From the NCBI GenBank assembly GCA_050729555.1, contig JBOHLR010000013.1:1-27756 (forward strand): 27,756 bases of DNA, given 5' to 3'. Source of the stretch: REEB95 sp050729555. Lineage in GTDB: Bacteria; Pseudomonadota; Alphaproteobacteria; ATCC43930; CGMCC-115725. This document shows, piece by piece, positions 16,602-24,901 of the stretch (the stretch's first letter is position 1; every line of letters starts with the position of its first letter). The translations under genes were made by a program, and so were the position numbers. Under the pieces are notes generated by a model that was not told where the DNA came from, did not search any database, and was given only the letters and a program-made list of their open reading frames with translations.

Positions 16602-16628
16602 CCTCCCAGCCTACGGGCTCTTTTCGTC

Positions 16629-17849
16629 ATGGCGCGTATCGTACAGAAATTCGGCGGCACCTCCGTCGCCGGGATCGACCGGATCAAGAACGTCGCTCAG
16701 CGCGTCAAGCGCGAGGTCGACGCTGGCAACGAGGTCGCGGTCGTCGTCTCGGCGATGGCCGGCGCGACCAACCAGCTCGTCGACTGGACGAACCAGATCG
16801 CACGCCTGCACGACGCGCGCGAATACGACGTCGTCGTCGCCTCGGGTGAGCAAGTCACTGCCGGTTTGTTGGCGCTCGCGTTGCAGGATCTCGGCATCGA
16901 CGCGCGTTCGTGGCTCGGCTGGCAGATTCCGATTCAAACCGACGGCATGCACGGCCGTGCGCGCATCGCCGAAATCGCGGTCCAGGAGTTGAGCGCCCGG
17001 CTCGCCCGCGGCCAGGTCGCAGTGGTCACCGGCTTCCAAGGACTCGGCCCCGATTCACGGGTGACGACCCTCGGCCGCGGCGGCTCCGATACGTCGGCGG
17101 TGGCGCTTGCGGCGGCGCTCGAGGCCGAGCGCTGCGACATCTTTACCGACGTCGACGGCGTCTATACGTCGGACCCGCGCATCGTTGCGAAGGCGCGCAA
17201 GCTCGATAGAATAACCTACGAGGAAATGCTGGAATTCGCCTCGCAAGGCGCGAAGGTCCTGCAGACGCGTTCGGTCGAGATGGCGATGAACCATCGCGTG
17301 CGCGTGCAGGTGCTGTCGAGCTTCGAGGATACGCCGGGCACATTGGTCGTGGACGAGGACGAGATTTTGGAAAAGCAAGTGGTGAGCGGCATCGCCTATA
17401 GCCGCGACGATGCCAAAGTGACGCTGGTCAAGGTGGCCGATCGGCCGGGCGTGGCCGCCGCGATCTTCGGGCCGCTGGCCGACCACGCGATCAACGTCGA
17501 CATGATCGTGCAGAACATCTCCGACGACGGGCGCACGACCGATCTGACGTTCACGGTCAGCAAGGCCGATCTCGCGCGTACGGTGAAGGTACTCGAGGCG
17601 CAGCGCAAGGCACTGGCCTATGCCGAGCTGAAGCCCGACCCCAACGTCGTCAAGATCTCGGTCATCGGCGTCGGCATGCGCAGTCACGCCGGCGTCGCGC
17701 AGAAGATGTTCTCGACCCTCGCCGACAAAAACATCAACATCCAGGTGATCTCGACCTCGGAGATCAAGGTGAGTGTGCTGGTGGCGGAGGAATACACCGA
17801 ACTCGCCGTGCGCGCGCTGCACACCGCCTACGGGCTCGACGCCGAATGA
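16629..17849 (+). CDS. lysC: Aspartate kinase
   Basis: A 406-residue cytoplasmic enzyme that phosphorylates aspartate, the first step towards lysine, threonine, methionine and diaminopimelate. The amino-acid-kinase domain carries KFGGTSVAG (7-15), VVASGEQVTAGLLA, and the nucleotide-site segment TLGRGGSDTSAVALAAAL followed by CDIFTDVDGVYTSDPRI. Two ACT domains follow (from about residue 265): VADRPGVAAAIFGPLADHAINVD and ISVIGVGMRSHAGVAQKMFSTLA, the sites of feedback control by lysine and/or threonine. It is a monofunctional enzyme without a fused homoserine dehydrogenase. The ATG at 16629 gives the standard N-terminus although its Shine-Dalgarno is weak. The stop overlaps the next start (ATGA), the first of two couplings leading to ptsP. 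Confidence 0.97.
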   Translation: MARIVQKFGGTSVAGIDRIKNVAQRVKREVDAGNEVAVVVSAMAGATNQLVDWTNQIARLHDAREYDVVVASGEQVTAGLLALALQDLGIDARSWLGWQIPIQTDGMHGRARIAEIAVQELSARLARGQVAVVTGFQGLGPDSRVTTLGRGGSDTSAVALAAALEAERCDIFTDVDGVYTSDPRIVAKARKLDRITYEEMLEFASQGAKVLQTRSVEMAMNHRVRVQVLSSFEDTPGTLVVDEDEILEKQVVSGIAYSRDDAKVTLVKVADRPGVAAAIFGPLADHAINVDMIVQNISDDGRTTDLTFTVSKADLARTVKVLEAQRKALAYAELKPDPNVVKISVIGVGMRSHAGVAQKMFSTLADKNINIQVISTSEIKVSVLVAEEYTELAVRALHTAYGLDAE

Positions 17850-18934
17850 CCGCCCCCGACCGGACCCGCGCCGCGGACTGGCTCGGCCGGCTGTGGGCGC
17901 GCGGTTGCCGCTTTCTCGGCACCGAACGCGCCATCATGGGCGGCGCGATGACCTGGGTATCGGAGCGCAATCTGGTCGCTGCGATCTCGAACGGCGGCGG
18001 ATTCGGCGTCATCGCCTGCGGCTCGATGAACCCGACGCAGCTCGACGCCGAGATCGCCGCGACGCAGGCGCTCACGACGAAGCCGTTCGGCGTCAACCTG
18101 ATCACGCTCCATCCGGCGCTCATGGACCTGATCGATGTCTGCACGCGGCGCCGCGTCAGCCACGTCGTGCTCGCCGGTGCTTTGCCGCCGGCGTCCGCGG
18201 TCGCGCGCGTCAAGCAATCCGGCGCCAAGCTGCTGTGCTTCGCGCCGGCGCTGTCCATCGTCAAAAAGCTGGTGCGCATGGGCGCCGATGCCATCGTCAT
18301 CGAGGGCATGGAGGCCGGCGGCCATATCGGCCCAGTTACGACGAGCGTGCTGGCGCAGGAAATCCTGCCGCAAGTCAACGATGTGCCGGTTTTCGTCGCC
18401 GGCGGCATCGGCCACGGCGCGGCGATCGCCTCCTATCTTGAAATGGGCGCATCGGGCGTGCAGCTCGGCACGCGTTTCGTCTGCGCCCATGAGTCGATCG
18501 CCCATCCGAAATTCAAAAAGGCCTTCATTCGCGCGGCGGCGCGCGACGCCGTGCCGTCGGTACAGCTCGATCCGCGTTTTCCGGTGATCCCGGTGCGCGC
18601 GCTGGCCAACGAAGGCACCCGTGCCTTCATGGAGAAACAGCGCGACGTCGTCGAGCGTTTCACCAAGGGCGCCTTGTCGCAAAAGGACGCCCAGCTCGAA
18701 ATCGAGCACTTCTGGGTCGGCGCCCTGCGCCGCGCGGCGATCGACGGCGACGTCGAGAGCGGTTCGGTGATGGCCGGGCAAAGCGTCGGCATGGTGACGC
18801 GCGAGCAATCGACCAAGGACATCCTTGACGAGCTGGTGGCGCAGGCCGTCGACGCGCTGCAGGCGCGCACCGGCGCGACCTCCGGACGCGAGGGAGAGCG
18901 GGCCGCCGCCGTGCGCTCTCGGGCGGAAGCCTGA
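17846..18934 (+). CDS. FMN-dependent oxidoreductase of the nitronate monooxygenase / FabK family
   Basis: A 362-residue TIM-barrel flavoprotein. Features are GGFGVIACGSMNPTQLDAEI near residues 51-70, EGMEAGGHIGP (153-163) with H160 at the position of the family's catalytic histidine, the phosphate-binding GGIG (186-189) and GTRF (208-211). Members oxidise nitronates with O2 or, in the FabK branch, reduce enoyl-ACP with NAD(P)H. The E-x-M-E-x-G-G-H-I-G pattern is shared by both groups, and I cannot decide between them by eye. It starts inside the lysC stop (ATGA), and its own stop overlaps the ptsP start (TGATG), so it is made together with two housekeeping enzymes. The last 20 residues are a loose Arg/Ala/Glu tail. 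Confidence 0.8.
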   Translation: MTAPDRTRAADWLGRLWARGCRFLGTERAIMGGAMTWVSERNLVAAISNGGGFGVIACGSMNPTQLDAEIAATQALTTKPFGVNLITLHPALMDLIDVCTRRRVSHVVLAGALPPASAVARVKQSGAKLLCFAPALSIVKKLVRMGADAIVIEGMEAGGHIGPVTTSVLAQEILPQVNDVPVFVAGGIGHGAAIASYLEMGASGVQLGTRFVCAHESIAHPKFKKAFIRAAARDAVPSVQLDPRFPVIPVRALANEGTRAFMEKQRDVVERFTKGALSQKDAQLEIEHFWVGALRRAAIDGDVESGSVMAGQSVGMVTREQSTKDILDELVAQAVDALQARTGATSGREGERAAAVRSRAEA

Positions 18935-21204
18935 TGGAACCCGGCGCAGCGGCCGCTGGGTCCCGCCGCGTCCTCCGTCGTTTGCGCGACGTGATGGCCG
19001 GAGAAGGCACGGCCCAGCAAAAACTCGACCAGGTGGTGCGCATCGTCGCCGCGGACATGGTGGCCGAGGTGTGCTCGTGTTACATCCGCCGCGCCGGCGA
19101 CCTGCTCGAGCTGTTCGCGACCGAAGGCTTGCGGCCCGAGGCGGTGCATCGCACGCGGTTGCGGATCGGCGAAGGTCTCGTCGGCGCAATCGCCGCAACC
19201 GCGCGACCGTTGGCGCTGTCCGAAGCGCAATCCCATCCCGATTTCGTCTATCGCCCGGAAACTGGCGAAGAAATCTACCACTCGCTGATGGGCGTGCCGA
19301 TTCTGCGCGGCGGACGCGTCCTCGGTGTGCTGGTGGTGCAAAACCGGACCCAACGGCACTACGGCGAAGAAGAAATCGAGGCGCTGCAGACCATCGCCAT
19401 GGTACTCGCCGAGATCGCGGCGTCGGGCGATCTCGTCAGCCCGGTCGAGCAGCAGCCGGGCGAAGGCAACGTCACGTTGCCGACGCGGCTCGACGGCGTT
19501 CGCCTCAATGCGGGCCTCGCCGTCGGCCAGGCCGTGCTGCATCAGCCGCGTGTTGCCATCCGCCGCATCGTCGCCGAGGACATCGCCGCCGAGCTCGAAC
19601 GGCTGCGGCAGGCAACCACCGCGATGCAGAGCGCGATCGACGAGCTGCTGGCGCAAACCGACATGCCCGAGTCCGGCGAGCACCATGACGTGCTCGAGAC
19701 CTACCGCATGTTCGCCGCTGACCGCGGCTGGCTGCAACGGATCGCCGACGCGATCCGTGGCGGCTTGACCGCCGAAGCCGCGGCGCAACGCGTCCTCGAC
19801 GATACGCGCGCGCGGCTATCGCAGGCGACCGATCCCTATATCAAGGAACGTCTCGCCGACCTCGAAGACGTCGCCAACCGGCTGCAACGCCATCTCACCG
19901 GAAATCCGGTCACGGCCGCGAGCCAGGCGGAGTTGCCGGAGGAATTCGTCGTGGTCGCGCGCAACATGGGGCCGGCGGAATTGCTCGATTACGACCGGCG
20001 TCGTCTCAAAGGCGTCGTGCTCGAGGAAGGCTCGCCCGGCGCGCACGTCGCGGTGGTGGCGCGCGCGCTCGACGTTCCGATGGTGGGCTGCGTCAAGGAC
20101 GTGTTGCTGCGCGTCGAAGCCGGCGAGGTTGTGGTCGTCGACGGCGACGATGCCATCGTCGTCCTGCGCCCGAGCGACGATATCGTGCAGGCGGCGCAGG
20201 CGCGCATCCAGGTGCGACAGGGCCGGCAGCAACAGTATGCCGCACTCAAAAACCTACCGGCGCAGACCAAGGACGGCGTCGCGGTCGAATTGAACCTCAA
20301 CGTCGGCATGTTGATCGATCTGCCGTATCTCGACGAAGCCGGCGCGCACGGCATCGGCCTGTTCCGCACCGAGCTGCAATTCATGCTGCGCGACGATTTT
20401 CCGACCGTCGCACAACAGTCGGCGCTCTACCGCCGCGTCCTCGACCAGGCCGGCGACCGGCCGGTGACTTTTCGGACGCTCGATATCGGCGGCGACAAAT
20501 TGTTGCCGTACATGGCGGGCGAACCCGAAGAGAATCCGGCGATGGGCTGGCGCGCGGTGCGCATCGCGCTCGACCGGCCGGCGCTCCTGCGCCAGCAGCT
20601 GCGCGCCTTCATCCGTGCCGCGGCCGGCAAGCGCCTGCGCGTGATGTTTCCGATGGTCGCGATGATCGGCGAATTCGACGCGGCCCGTGACGTGCTCAGT
20701 CTCGAGCTCGACCGCGTGCGCAAGCGCGGCGGCGTGCTGCCGTCGGCGGTCGAGGCGGGCGTGATGCTCGAAGTTCCGGCGCTCCTCTGGCAATTGCCGG
20801 ACCTCCTGAGCCGCGTTGATTTCGTTTCGGTCGGGACCAACGACCTGATGCAATTTCTGTTTGCCGCCGACCGCGGCAATGCGCGGATCGCCGAGCGTTA
20901 CGACTATCTGTCGCCGGCGGTGCTGCGCGTGCTGGCCGACATCGCGCGCGAATGCAACGGTGCGAGGAAACCGTTTGCCTTGTGCGGCGAAATGGCCGGC
21001 GATCCGCTCGGCGCCATGGCTCTCATCGGCCTCGGCTATCGCAACCTTTCCATGGCGCCGCGCTCGTTCGGACGCGTCAAGGCCATGGTGCGTTCCCTCG
21101 ATTGCCGGACTTTATGCGACTTTCTCGCGACGTACGGCGGCGACGGCAAAAGCCTGCGGGTCAGCCTGCGCAACTTCGCCCAGGATCACGACGTGACGAT
21201 CTGA
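18934..21204 (+). CDS. ptsP: Nitrogen phosphotransferase system enzyme I (EI-Ntr)
   Basis: A 756-residue cytoplasmic enzyme that takes phosphate from phosphoenolpyruvate and hands it to NPr, heading the regulatory PTS-Ntr cascade. An N-terminal GAF domain (about 25-165, LRIGEGLVGAIAATARPLAL then YHSLMGVPILRGGRVLGVLVVQN) senses small molecules, by homology glutamine or 2-oxoglutarate. The phosphohistidine domain has H371 in EEGSPGAHVAVVARALDVPMVG. The PEP-binding barrel has GIGLFRTELQFM, TFRTLDIGGDKLLPY, FVSVGTNDLMQFLFAADRGN and LCGEMAGDP with the catalytic cysteine C684. Length is normal for PtsP. The ATG overlaps the preceding stop (TGATG). NPr and EIIA-Ntr are not in the window. Confidence 0.96.
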   Translation: MEPGAAAAGSRRVLRRLRDVMAGEGTAQQKLDQVVRIVAADMVAEVCSCYIRRAGDLLELFATEGLRPEAVHRTRLRIGEGLVGAIAATARPLALSEAQSHPDFVYRPETGEEIYHSLMGVPILRGGRVLGVLVVQNRTQRHYGEEEIEALQTIAMVLAEIAASGDLVSPVEQQPGEGNVTLPTRLDGVRLNAGLAVGQAVLHQPRVAIRRIVAEDIAAELERLRQATTAMQSAIDELLAQTDMPESGEHHDVLETYRMFAADRGWLQRIADAIRGGLTAEAAAQRVLDDTRARLSQATDPYIKERLADLEDVANRLQRHLTGNPVTAASQAELPEEFVVVARNMGPAELLDYDRRRLKGVVLEEGSPGAHVAVVARALDVPMVGCVKDVLLRVEAGEVVVVDGDDAIVVLRPSDDIVQAAQARIQVRQGRQQQYAALKNLPAQTKDGVAVELNLNVGMLIDLPYLDEAGAHGIGLFRTELQFMLRDDFPTVAQQSALYRRVLDQAGDRPVTFRTLDIGGDKLLPYMAGEPEENPAMGWRAVRIALDRPALLRQQLRAFIRAAAGKRLRVMFPMVAMIGEFDAARDVLSLELDRVRKRGGVLPSAVEAGVMLEVPALLWQLPDLLSRVDFVSVGTNDLMQFLFAADRGNARIAERYDYLSPAVLRVLADIARECNGARKPFALCGEMAGDPLGAMALIGLGYRNLSMAPRSFGRVKAMVRSLDCRTLCDFLATYGGDGKSLRVSLRNFAQDHDVTI

Positions 21205-21212
21205 CGAAGCGG

Positions 21213-21233
21213 CCGAACCGACGACGGTTGCGG
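21213..21233 (+). terminator. Possible weak hairpin after ptsP
   Basis: CCG-AACCG (21213-21220), loop ACGA, and CGGTT-G-CGG (21225-21233) form an 8-bp stem with one bulged base, 9 bases after the ptsP stop. No T-run follows, so some read-through into rodZ is likely. Confidence 0.3.
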
Positions 21234-21270
21234 CAGCGTGCGCCTTGGGACACAATTCCGATGAGGGTCC

Positions 21271-22383
21271 ATGTCGTCGTCTCCTGATGAAAACGCGCCG
21301 GAGGTGGAAAGCCAGGCGCCCGTCGCGCTCGAAGCCGAGCCGGCACCGACGCGTCCCAAGCACACGATTGGCGCGCTGCTGCGCGAGACCCGCGAGAATT
21401 TCGGCGGCGACGTCGAGCGGATCGCCAACGCGCTGCGCATTCGCGCTCAATACCTGGTGGCGATCGAGGAGGGCCGTTACGACCGGCTGCCGGCGCCGGT
21501 GTATGCGCTTGGCTTTGTGCGCGCCTACGCCATCCATCTCGGACTTGACGGTGACGAGGCGGTGCGGCGCTTCAAGCAGGAAGCCAGCGGTTTCGAAATT
21601 TCGCGCGATTTGGTCTTTCCGATGCCGCTCGGCGACCGCGGCATCCCGCATACGCGGATCCTGGTGACGGCGGTCCTGCTCCTGCTCGCGGCTTATGGCG
21701 CTTGGTACTACCTTTCGTCCGGCGGCCGCGTGCGTCCGGAACGCGTCGGCGCCGTGCCGGCGGCGCTATTACCGCCGTCGGCCGCGCCTTCGACCACCAG
21801 CTCGCCGCCATCGTCGTCGGCGAATCAACTGGCGCCCACTGCGACCGCGACGGTGGAATCGACGCCGAAACCCCCGCCGAGCCCATCGCCGTCGTCATCC
21901 GAATCGGCGACGCCGACCCTGACGCCGCCACCGCCGGCGGGTCCTTCGTCACCCAATACCGGCAACGCGGCGCCGGTCCTGAAGCCGCCGGTGTTGAACT
22001 CGCCGCAGACCGCAGTCGCGCCGCCGGCGCAAACCGCCGCCTTGCCGCCCAGTGATAATGGCGCGTCAGTTACGCCAGGTCCGGGCAACCTGCACGTCTT
22101 CGGCGCCACCGATGCGGCCGTGCGCATCGTGATCCGCGCGGAGGACGATTGCTGGATCAAGGTGCATGACCAAAATGGGACAACAATGTTTCAACGGTTG
22201 ATGAAACCCGGTGACGTCTATCGCGTTCCGGAACAGTCGGGCCTGGCGCTTTACGCCGGCAACGCCAGCGGCCTGGCGGTGACGGTCGACGGCCAGGACG
22301 CGCCGCCGCTGACCGGCAAGGTGCGACACGATATCCGCCTCGATCCGGATCAGCTCAAAGCCGGCACAGCGGTTGTAGACTGA
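21271..22383 (+). CDS. rodZ: RodZ-like membrane protein (cytoplasmic HTH, periplasmic DUF4115)
   Basis: A 370-residue bitopic inner-membrane protein expected to tie MreB filaments to the cell-wall elongation machinery. Residues 31-105 form an Xre-type helix-turn-helix (TIGALLRETRENFGGDVERIANALRIRAQYLVAIEEG, then YALGFVRAYAIHLGLD). One membrane helix lies at about 129-148. A disordered Pro/Ser/Ala linker fills about 155-275. The C-terminal domain (about 280-360, VRIVIRAEDDCWIKVHD, then FQRLMKPGDVYRVPEQ) matches DUF4115. GAGGG before the ATG is a fair ribosome-binding site. The position just upstream of ispG and hisS is where many proteobacteria keep rodZ. Some alphaproteobacterial relatives are annotated only as HTH-domain proteins, so a cell-shape role is inferred. 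Confidence 0.85.
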   Translation: MSSSPDENAPEVESQAPVALEAEPAPTRPKHTIGALLRETRENFGGDVERIANALRIRAQYLVAIEEGRYDRLPAPVYALGFVRAYAIHLGLDGDEAVRRFKQEASGFEISRDLVFPMPLGDRGIPHTRILVTAVLLLLAAYGAWYYLSSGGRVRPERVGAVPAALLPPSAAPSTTSSPPSSSANQLAPTATATVESTPKPPPSPSPSSSESATPTLTPPPPAGPSSPNTGNAAPVLKPPVLNSPQTAVAPPAQTAALPPSDNGASVTPGPGNLHVFGATDAAVRIVIRAEDDCWIKVHDQNGTTMFQRLMKPGDVYRVPEQSGLALYAGNASGLAVTVDGQDAPPLTGKVRHDIRLDPDQLKAGTAVVD

Positions 22384-22397
22384 GGGTTTCCGGCCCC

Positions 22398-22427
22398 TTG
22401 GTTTGACGCGGCAAAACGCGCTATAAA
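22398..22427 (+). promoter_or_regulatory. Candidate promoter ahead of ispG
   Basis: TATAAA (22422-22427) is the best -10 box in the 113-base gap between rodZ and ispG. TTGGTT (22398-22403) lies 18 bases upstream of it; the better-looking TTGACG at 22403 is only 13 bases away, too close. Transcription would start near 22435, giving a leader of about 60 bases. Confidence 0.4.
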
Positions 22428-22496
22428 CCGGCCCAGCCGGGCGCCGATCCCGGAGGCTCATTTCCCGGCATTGCAAGGGTTTCGAGAGGTTCTGTC

Positions 22497-23639
22497 ATGA
22501 GCGTGCGTCCCTATCGCGACATCATCCGCCGCAAGAGCCGGACGATCCACGTCGGTTCGGTGCCGGTTGGCGGCGACGCGCCGATCGCGGTGCAGTCGAT
22601 GACCAACACGCTCACCCACGATGTCAAGGCGACGGTGGAGCAGATCCAGGCGCTCGAACGCGCCGGCGCCGATATCGTCCGCGTGTCGTGCCCGGACGAG
22701 GAATCGTCGGTCGCGCTCAAGGATATTGTACCGCAGGTCAAGGTGCCGATCGTCGCCGACATCCACTTCCACTACAAACGCGCGATCGAAGCGGCGAAGA
22801 ACGGCGCGGCGTGTCTGCGCATCAATCCGGGCAACATCGGCTCGGCCGAACGCGTGCGCGAAGTCGTCAAGGCCGCGAAGGACCACGGCTGCTCGATGCG
22901 CATCGGCGTCAATGCCGGCTCGCTCGAGCGCGATCTGCTCGAACGGTACGGCGAACCGTGCCCCGAAGCGATGGTCGAAAGCGCGCTCAACCACGCCAAG
23001 ATTCTCGAGGACAACGATTTCTTCGAATTCAAGATCTCGTGCAAGGCATCGGACGTGTTCCTGGCCGTCGCCGCCTACCAGCAACTCGCCGAGGCCTGCG
23101 ACTATCCGCTGCATCTCGGCATCACCGAAGCCGGCGGCCTGATGACCGGCACGACCAAGTCGGCGATTGGCTTGGGCTCGCTGCTGTGGGCCGGCATCGG
23201 CGACACCATCCGCGTGTCGCTCTCGGCCGACCCGGTCGAGGAAATCAAGGTCGGCTACGAGATCCTGAAAGCGCTCGGCCTGCGCCGTCGCGGCGTCACC
23301 GTGATCTCGTGCCCGTCCTGCGCGCGGCAGAATTTCGAGGTCATCAAGACAGTCGAAATTCTCGAACAGCGGCTGGCGCACATCACCACGCCGATGACGC
23401 TGTCGGTCATCGGTTGCGTCGTCAATGGCCCGGGCGAGGCGCGCGAAACCGATATCGGTTTCACTGGCGGCGGCAATAACACGCATCAGGTCTACATTTC
23501 CGGCGTCACCGATCACCGCCTCAAGGACCAGAACATCGTCGACCATCTGGTCGAGCTCGTCGAAAAGAAAGCGGCCGAGATCGAGGCCAAGAAGCGGGAC
23601 GAGAAGGCCGCCGAGTCGGCCGAGGCCGCCGCTTCTTGA
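22497..23639 (+). CDS. ispG: 4-hydroxy-3-methylbut-2-en-1-yl diphosphate synthase IspG
   Basis: A 380-residue iron-sulfur enzyme of the MEP isoprenoid pathway; it reduces and opens methylerythritol cyclodiphosphate to HMBPP, using flavodoxin or ferredoxin electrons. The N-terminal TIM barrel includes VQSMTNTLTHD and ADIHFHYKRAIEAA. The cluster is bound by C272 and C275 (ISCPSCARQNFE), C307 (VIGCVVNGPGEA) and E314, each two positions after its E. coli counterpart. The C-terminal 25 residues are a charged Lys/Glu/Ala tail not needed for catalysis. GAGAGG ahead of the ATG supports the start. hisS begins 10 bases after the stop. It could share a ferredoxin/reductase pool with the box system, but nothing in the sequence shows this. 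Confidence 0.97.
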   Translation: MSVRPYRDIIRRKSRTIHVGSVPVGGDAPIAVQSMTNTLTHDVKATVEQIQALERAGADIVRVSCPDEESSVALKDIVPQVKVPIVADIHFHYKRAIEAAKNGAACLRINPGNIGSAERVREVVKAAKDHGCSMRIGVNAGSLERDLLERYGEPCPEAMVESALNHAKILEDNDFFEFKISCKASDVFLAVAAYQQLAEACDYPLHLGITEAGGLMTGTTKSAIGLGSLLWAGIGDTIRVSLSADPVEEIKVGYEILKALGLRRRGVTVISCPSCARQNFEVIKTVEILEQRLAHITTPMTLSVIGCVVNGPGEARETDIGFTGGGNNTHQVYISGVTDHRLKDQNIVDHLVELVEKKAAEIEAKKRDEKAAESAEAAAS

Positions 23640-23649
23640 GCCTGTCAGA

Positions 23650-24900
23650 GTGAGCCGGACGTTCCAGCCGGTCCGCGGAACGCAGGATCTTCTGCCCGCC
23701 GCGATGCGCCGCCATCGCGCCGTCGTCGAGACGGCGCGGCTGCACGCGCTGCGCTTCGGCTACGAGGAAATCGCGACGCCGATCTTCGAGTTCACCGAGG
23801 TCTTCAAACGGCCCATCGGCGAAACCACCGACATCGTGATGAAGGAGATGTACTCCTTCGCCGACAAGGGCGGCGAGGAGGTGACCCTGCGTCCCGAGAA
23901 CACCGCGGGCGTGGTGCGCGCCGTGATTGCCAACGGCCTGACGCAGAGCCTACCGCTGCGGTTTTTCTATCAGGGGCCGATGTTCCGCTACGAACGGCCG
24001 CAAAAGGGCCGGTTCCGCCAATTCCACCAGATCGGCGTCGAGCTGATCGGAGTCAAGGAACCGCAAGGCGACGTCGAGGTCATCGCGCTCGCCGCCGACA
24101 TTCTCGCCGCGCTTGGTGTGTTGGACCGCAGCGAGCTGCGTCTCAACACGCTGGGCGACGCGGAAAGCCGCGGCGCTTATCGCGACGCGCTGGTCAAGTA
24201 TTTCACCCAACACGCACACAAACTGTCCGATGACAGCCGCAAGCGGCTCGAACGCAATCCGTTGCGCATCCTCGATTCGAAAGACCAGGCCGACATCGCC
24301 TTGAGCGCCGACGCGCCGCATTTCGAGGAATACCTCACGCCGGCATCGCGCGAATTCTTCAGCCGCGTCCGCGACGGTCTCGATAGGCTCGGCATCGGCT
24401 ACAAGCTCGATGCGCGGCTGGTGCGCGGCCTCGACTACTACACGCACACCGCCTTCGAATTCGTCACCACCGAGCTTGGCTCGCAGGGCGCCGTGCTCGC
24501 CGGCGGCCGTTACGACGGGCTGATGGGCGTGATGGGCGGTCCCGAGACGCCGGGCGTCGGCTGGGCGGCGGGAATCGAGCGGCTGGCGCTGATGATCGCC
24601 GAGCCGGAGGCGGCGCCGCGAGCGATCGCCTTGGTGCCGATCGGTGCAGAGGCGGAGGCGCTCGCACTCAAGCTGGCGCAGGAACTGCGGCACGCCGGTT
24701 TCACCGTCGACCTTGCCTATTCGGGCAATCTTCAGAAGCGTATGCGTCGCGCCGACAAGATCAAGGCGCGTGCCGCAATCATCCTCGGCGAGGACGAATT
24801 GAAACGCGGCCAGGCCGCGGTTCGCGATCTCGACGCCGGCACGCAGACCGACGTGTCCCTCACCGCGCTCAAGGATCGTCTGGCGGCCTTCCGGGACTGA
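23650..24900 (+). CDS. hisS: Histidyl-tRNA synthetase
   Basis: A 416-residue class II aminoacyl-tRNA synthetase charging tRNA-His. The GTG at 23650 gives the family N-terminus (TFQPVRGTQDLLP); the open frame runs far upstream inside ispG, but that part is only shadow. Motif 2 is FYQGPMFRYERPQKGRFRQF (106-125), the histidine-binding loop is RGLDYYTHTAFEF (259-271), and AGGRYDG (284-290) precedes motif 3 GWAAGIERL (304-312). The C-terminal anticodon-binding domain (about 325-416) starts ALVPIGAEAEALALKLAQEL and has LPYSGNLQKRMRRADK-like content (LAYSGNLQKRMRRADK). No strong Shine-Dalgarno is present, so re-initiation from ispG is possible. prfA starts one base after its stop. Confidence 0.96.
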   Translation: MSRTFQPVRGTQDLLPAAMRRHRAVVETARLHALRFGYEEIATPIFEFTEVFKRPIGETTDIVMKEMYSFADKGGEEVTLRPENTAGVVRAVIANGLTQSLPLRFFYQGPMFRYERPQKGRFRQFHQIGVELIGVKEPQGDVEVIALAADILAALGVLDRSELRLNTLGDAESRGAYRDALVKYFTQHAHKLSDDSRKRLERNPLRILDSKDQADIALSADAPHFEEYLTPASREFFSRVRDGLDRLGIGYKLDARLVRGLDYYTHTAFEFVTTELGSQGAVLAGGRYDGLMGVMGGPETPGVGWAAGIERLALMIAEPEAAPRAIALVPIGAEAEALALKLAQELRHAGFTVDLAYSGNLQKRMRRADKIKARAAIILGEDELKRGQAAVRDLDAGTQTDVSLTALKDRLAAFRD

Positions 24901-24901
24901 C

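Noticed and set aside
16608..16624. AGCC-TACG-GGCT followed by TTTT as a terminator or attenuator before lysC
   Set aside because: The stem has only 4 bp, it is adjacent to the start codon, and no leader peptide or alternative pairing was found.
21228..21256. TTGCGG-17-CACAAT as a promoter for rodZ
   Set aside because: The transcription start would fall inside the Shine-Dalgarno, about 8 bases before the ATG, so it could not give a normally translated mRNA.
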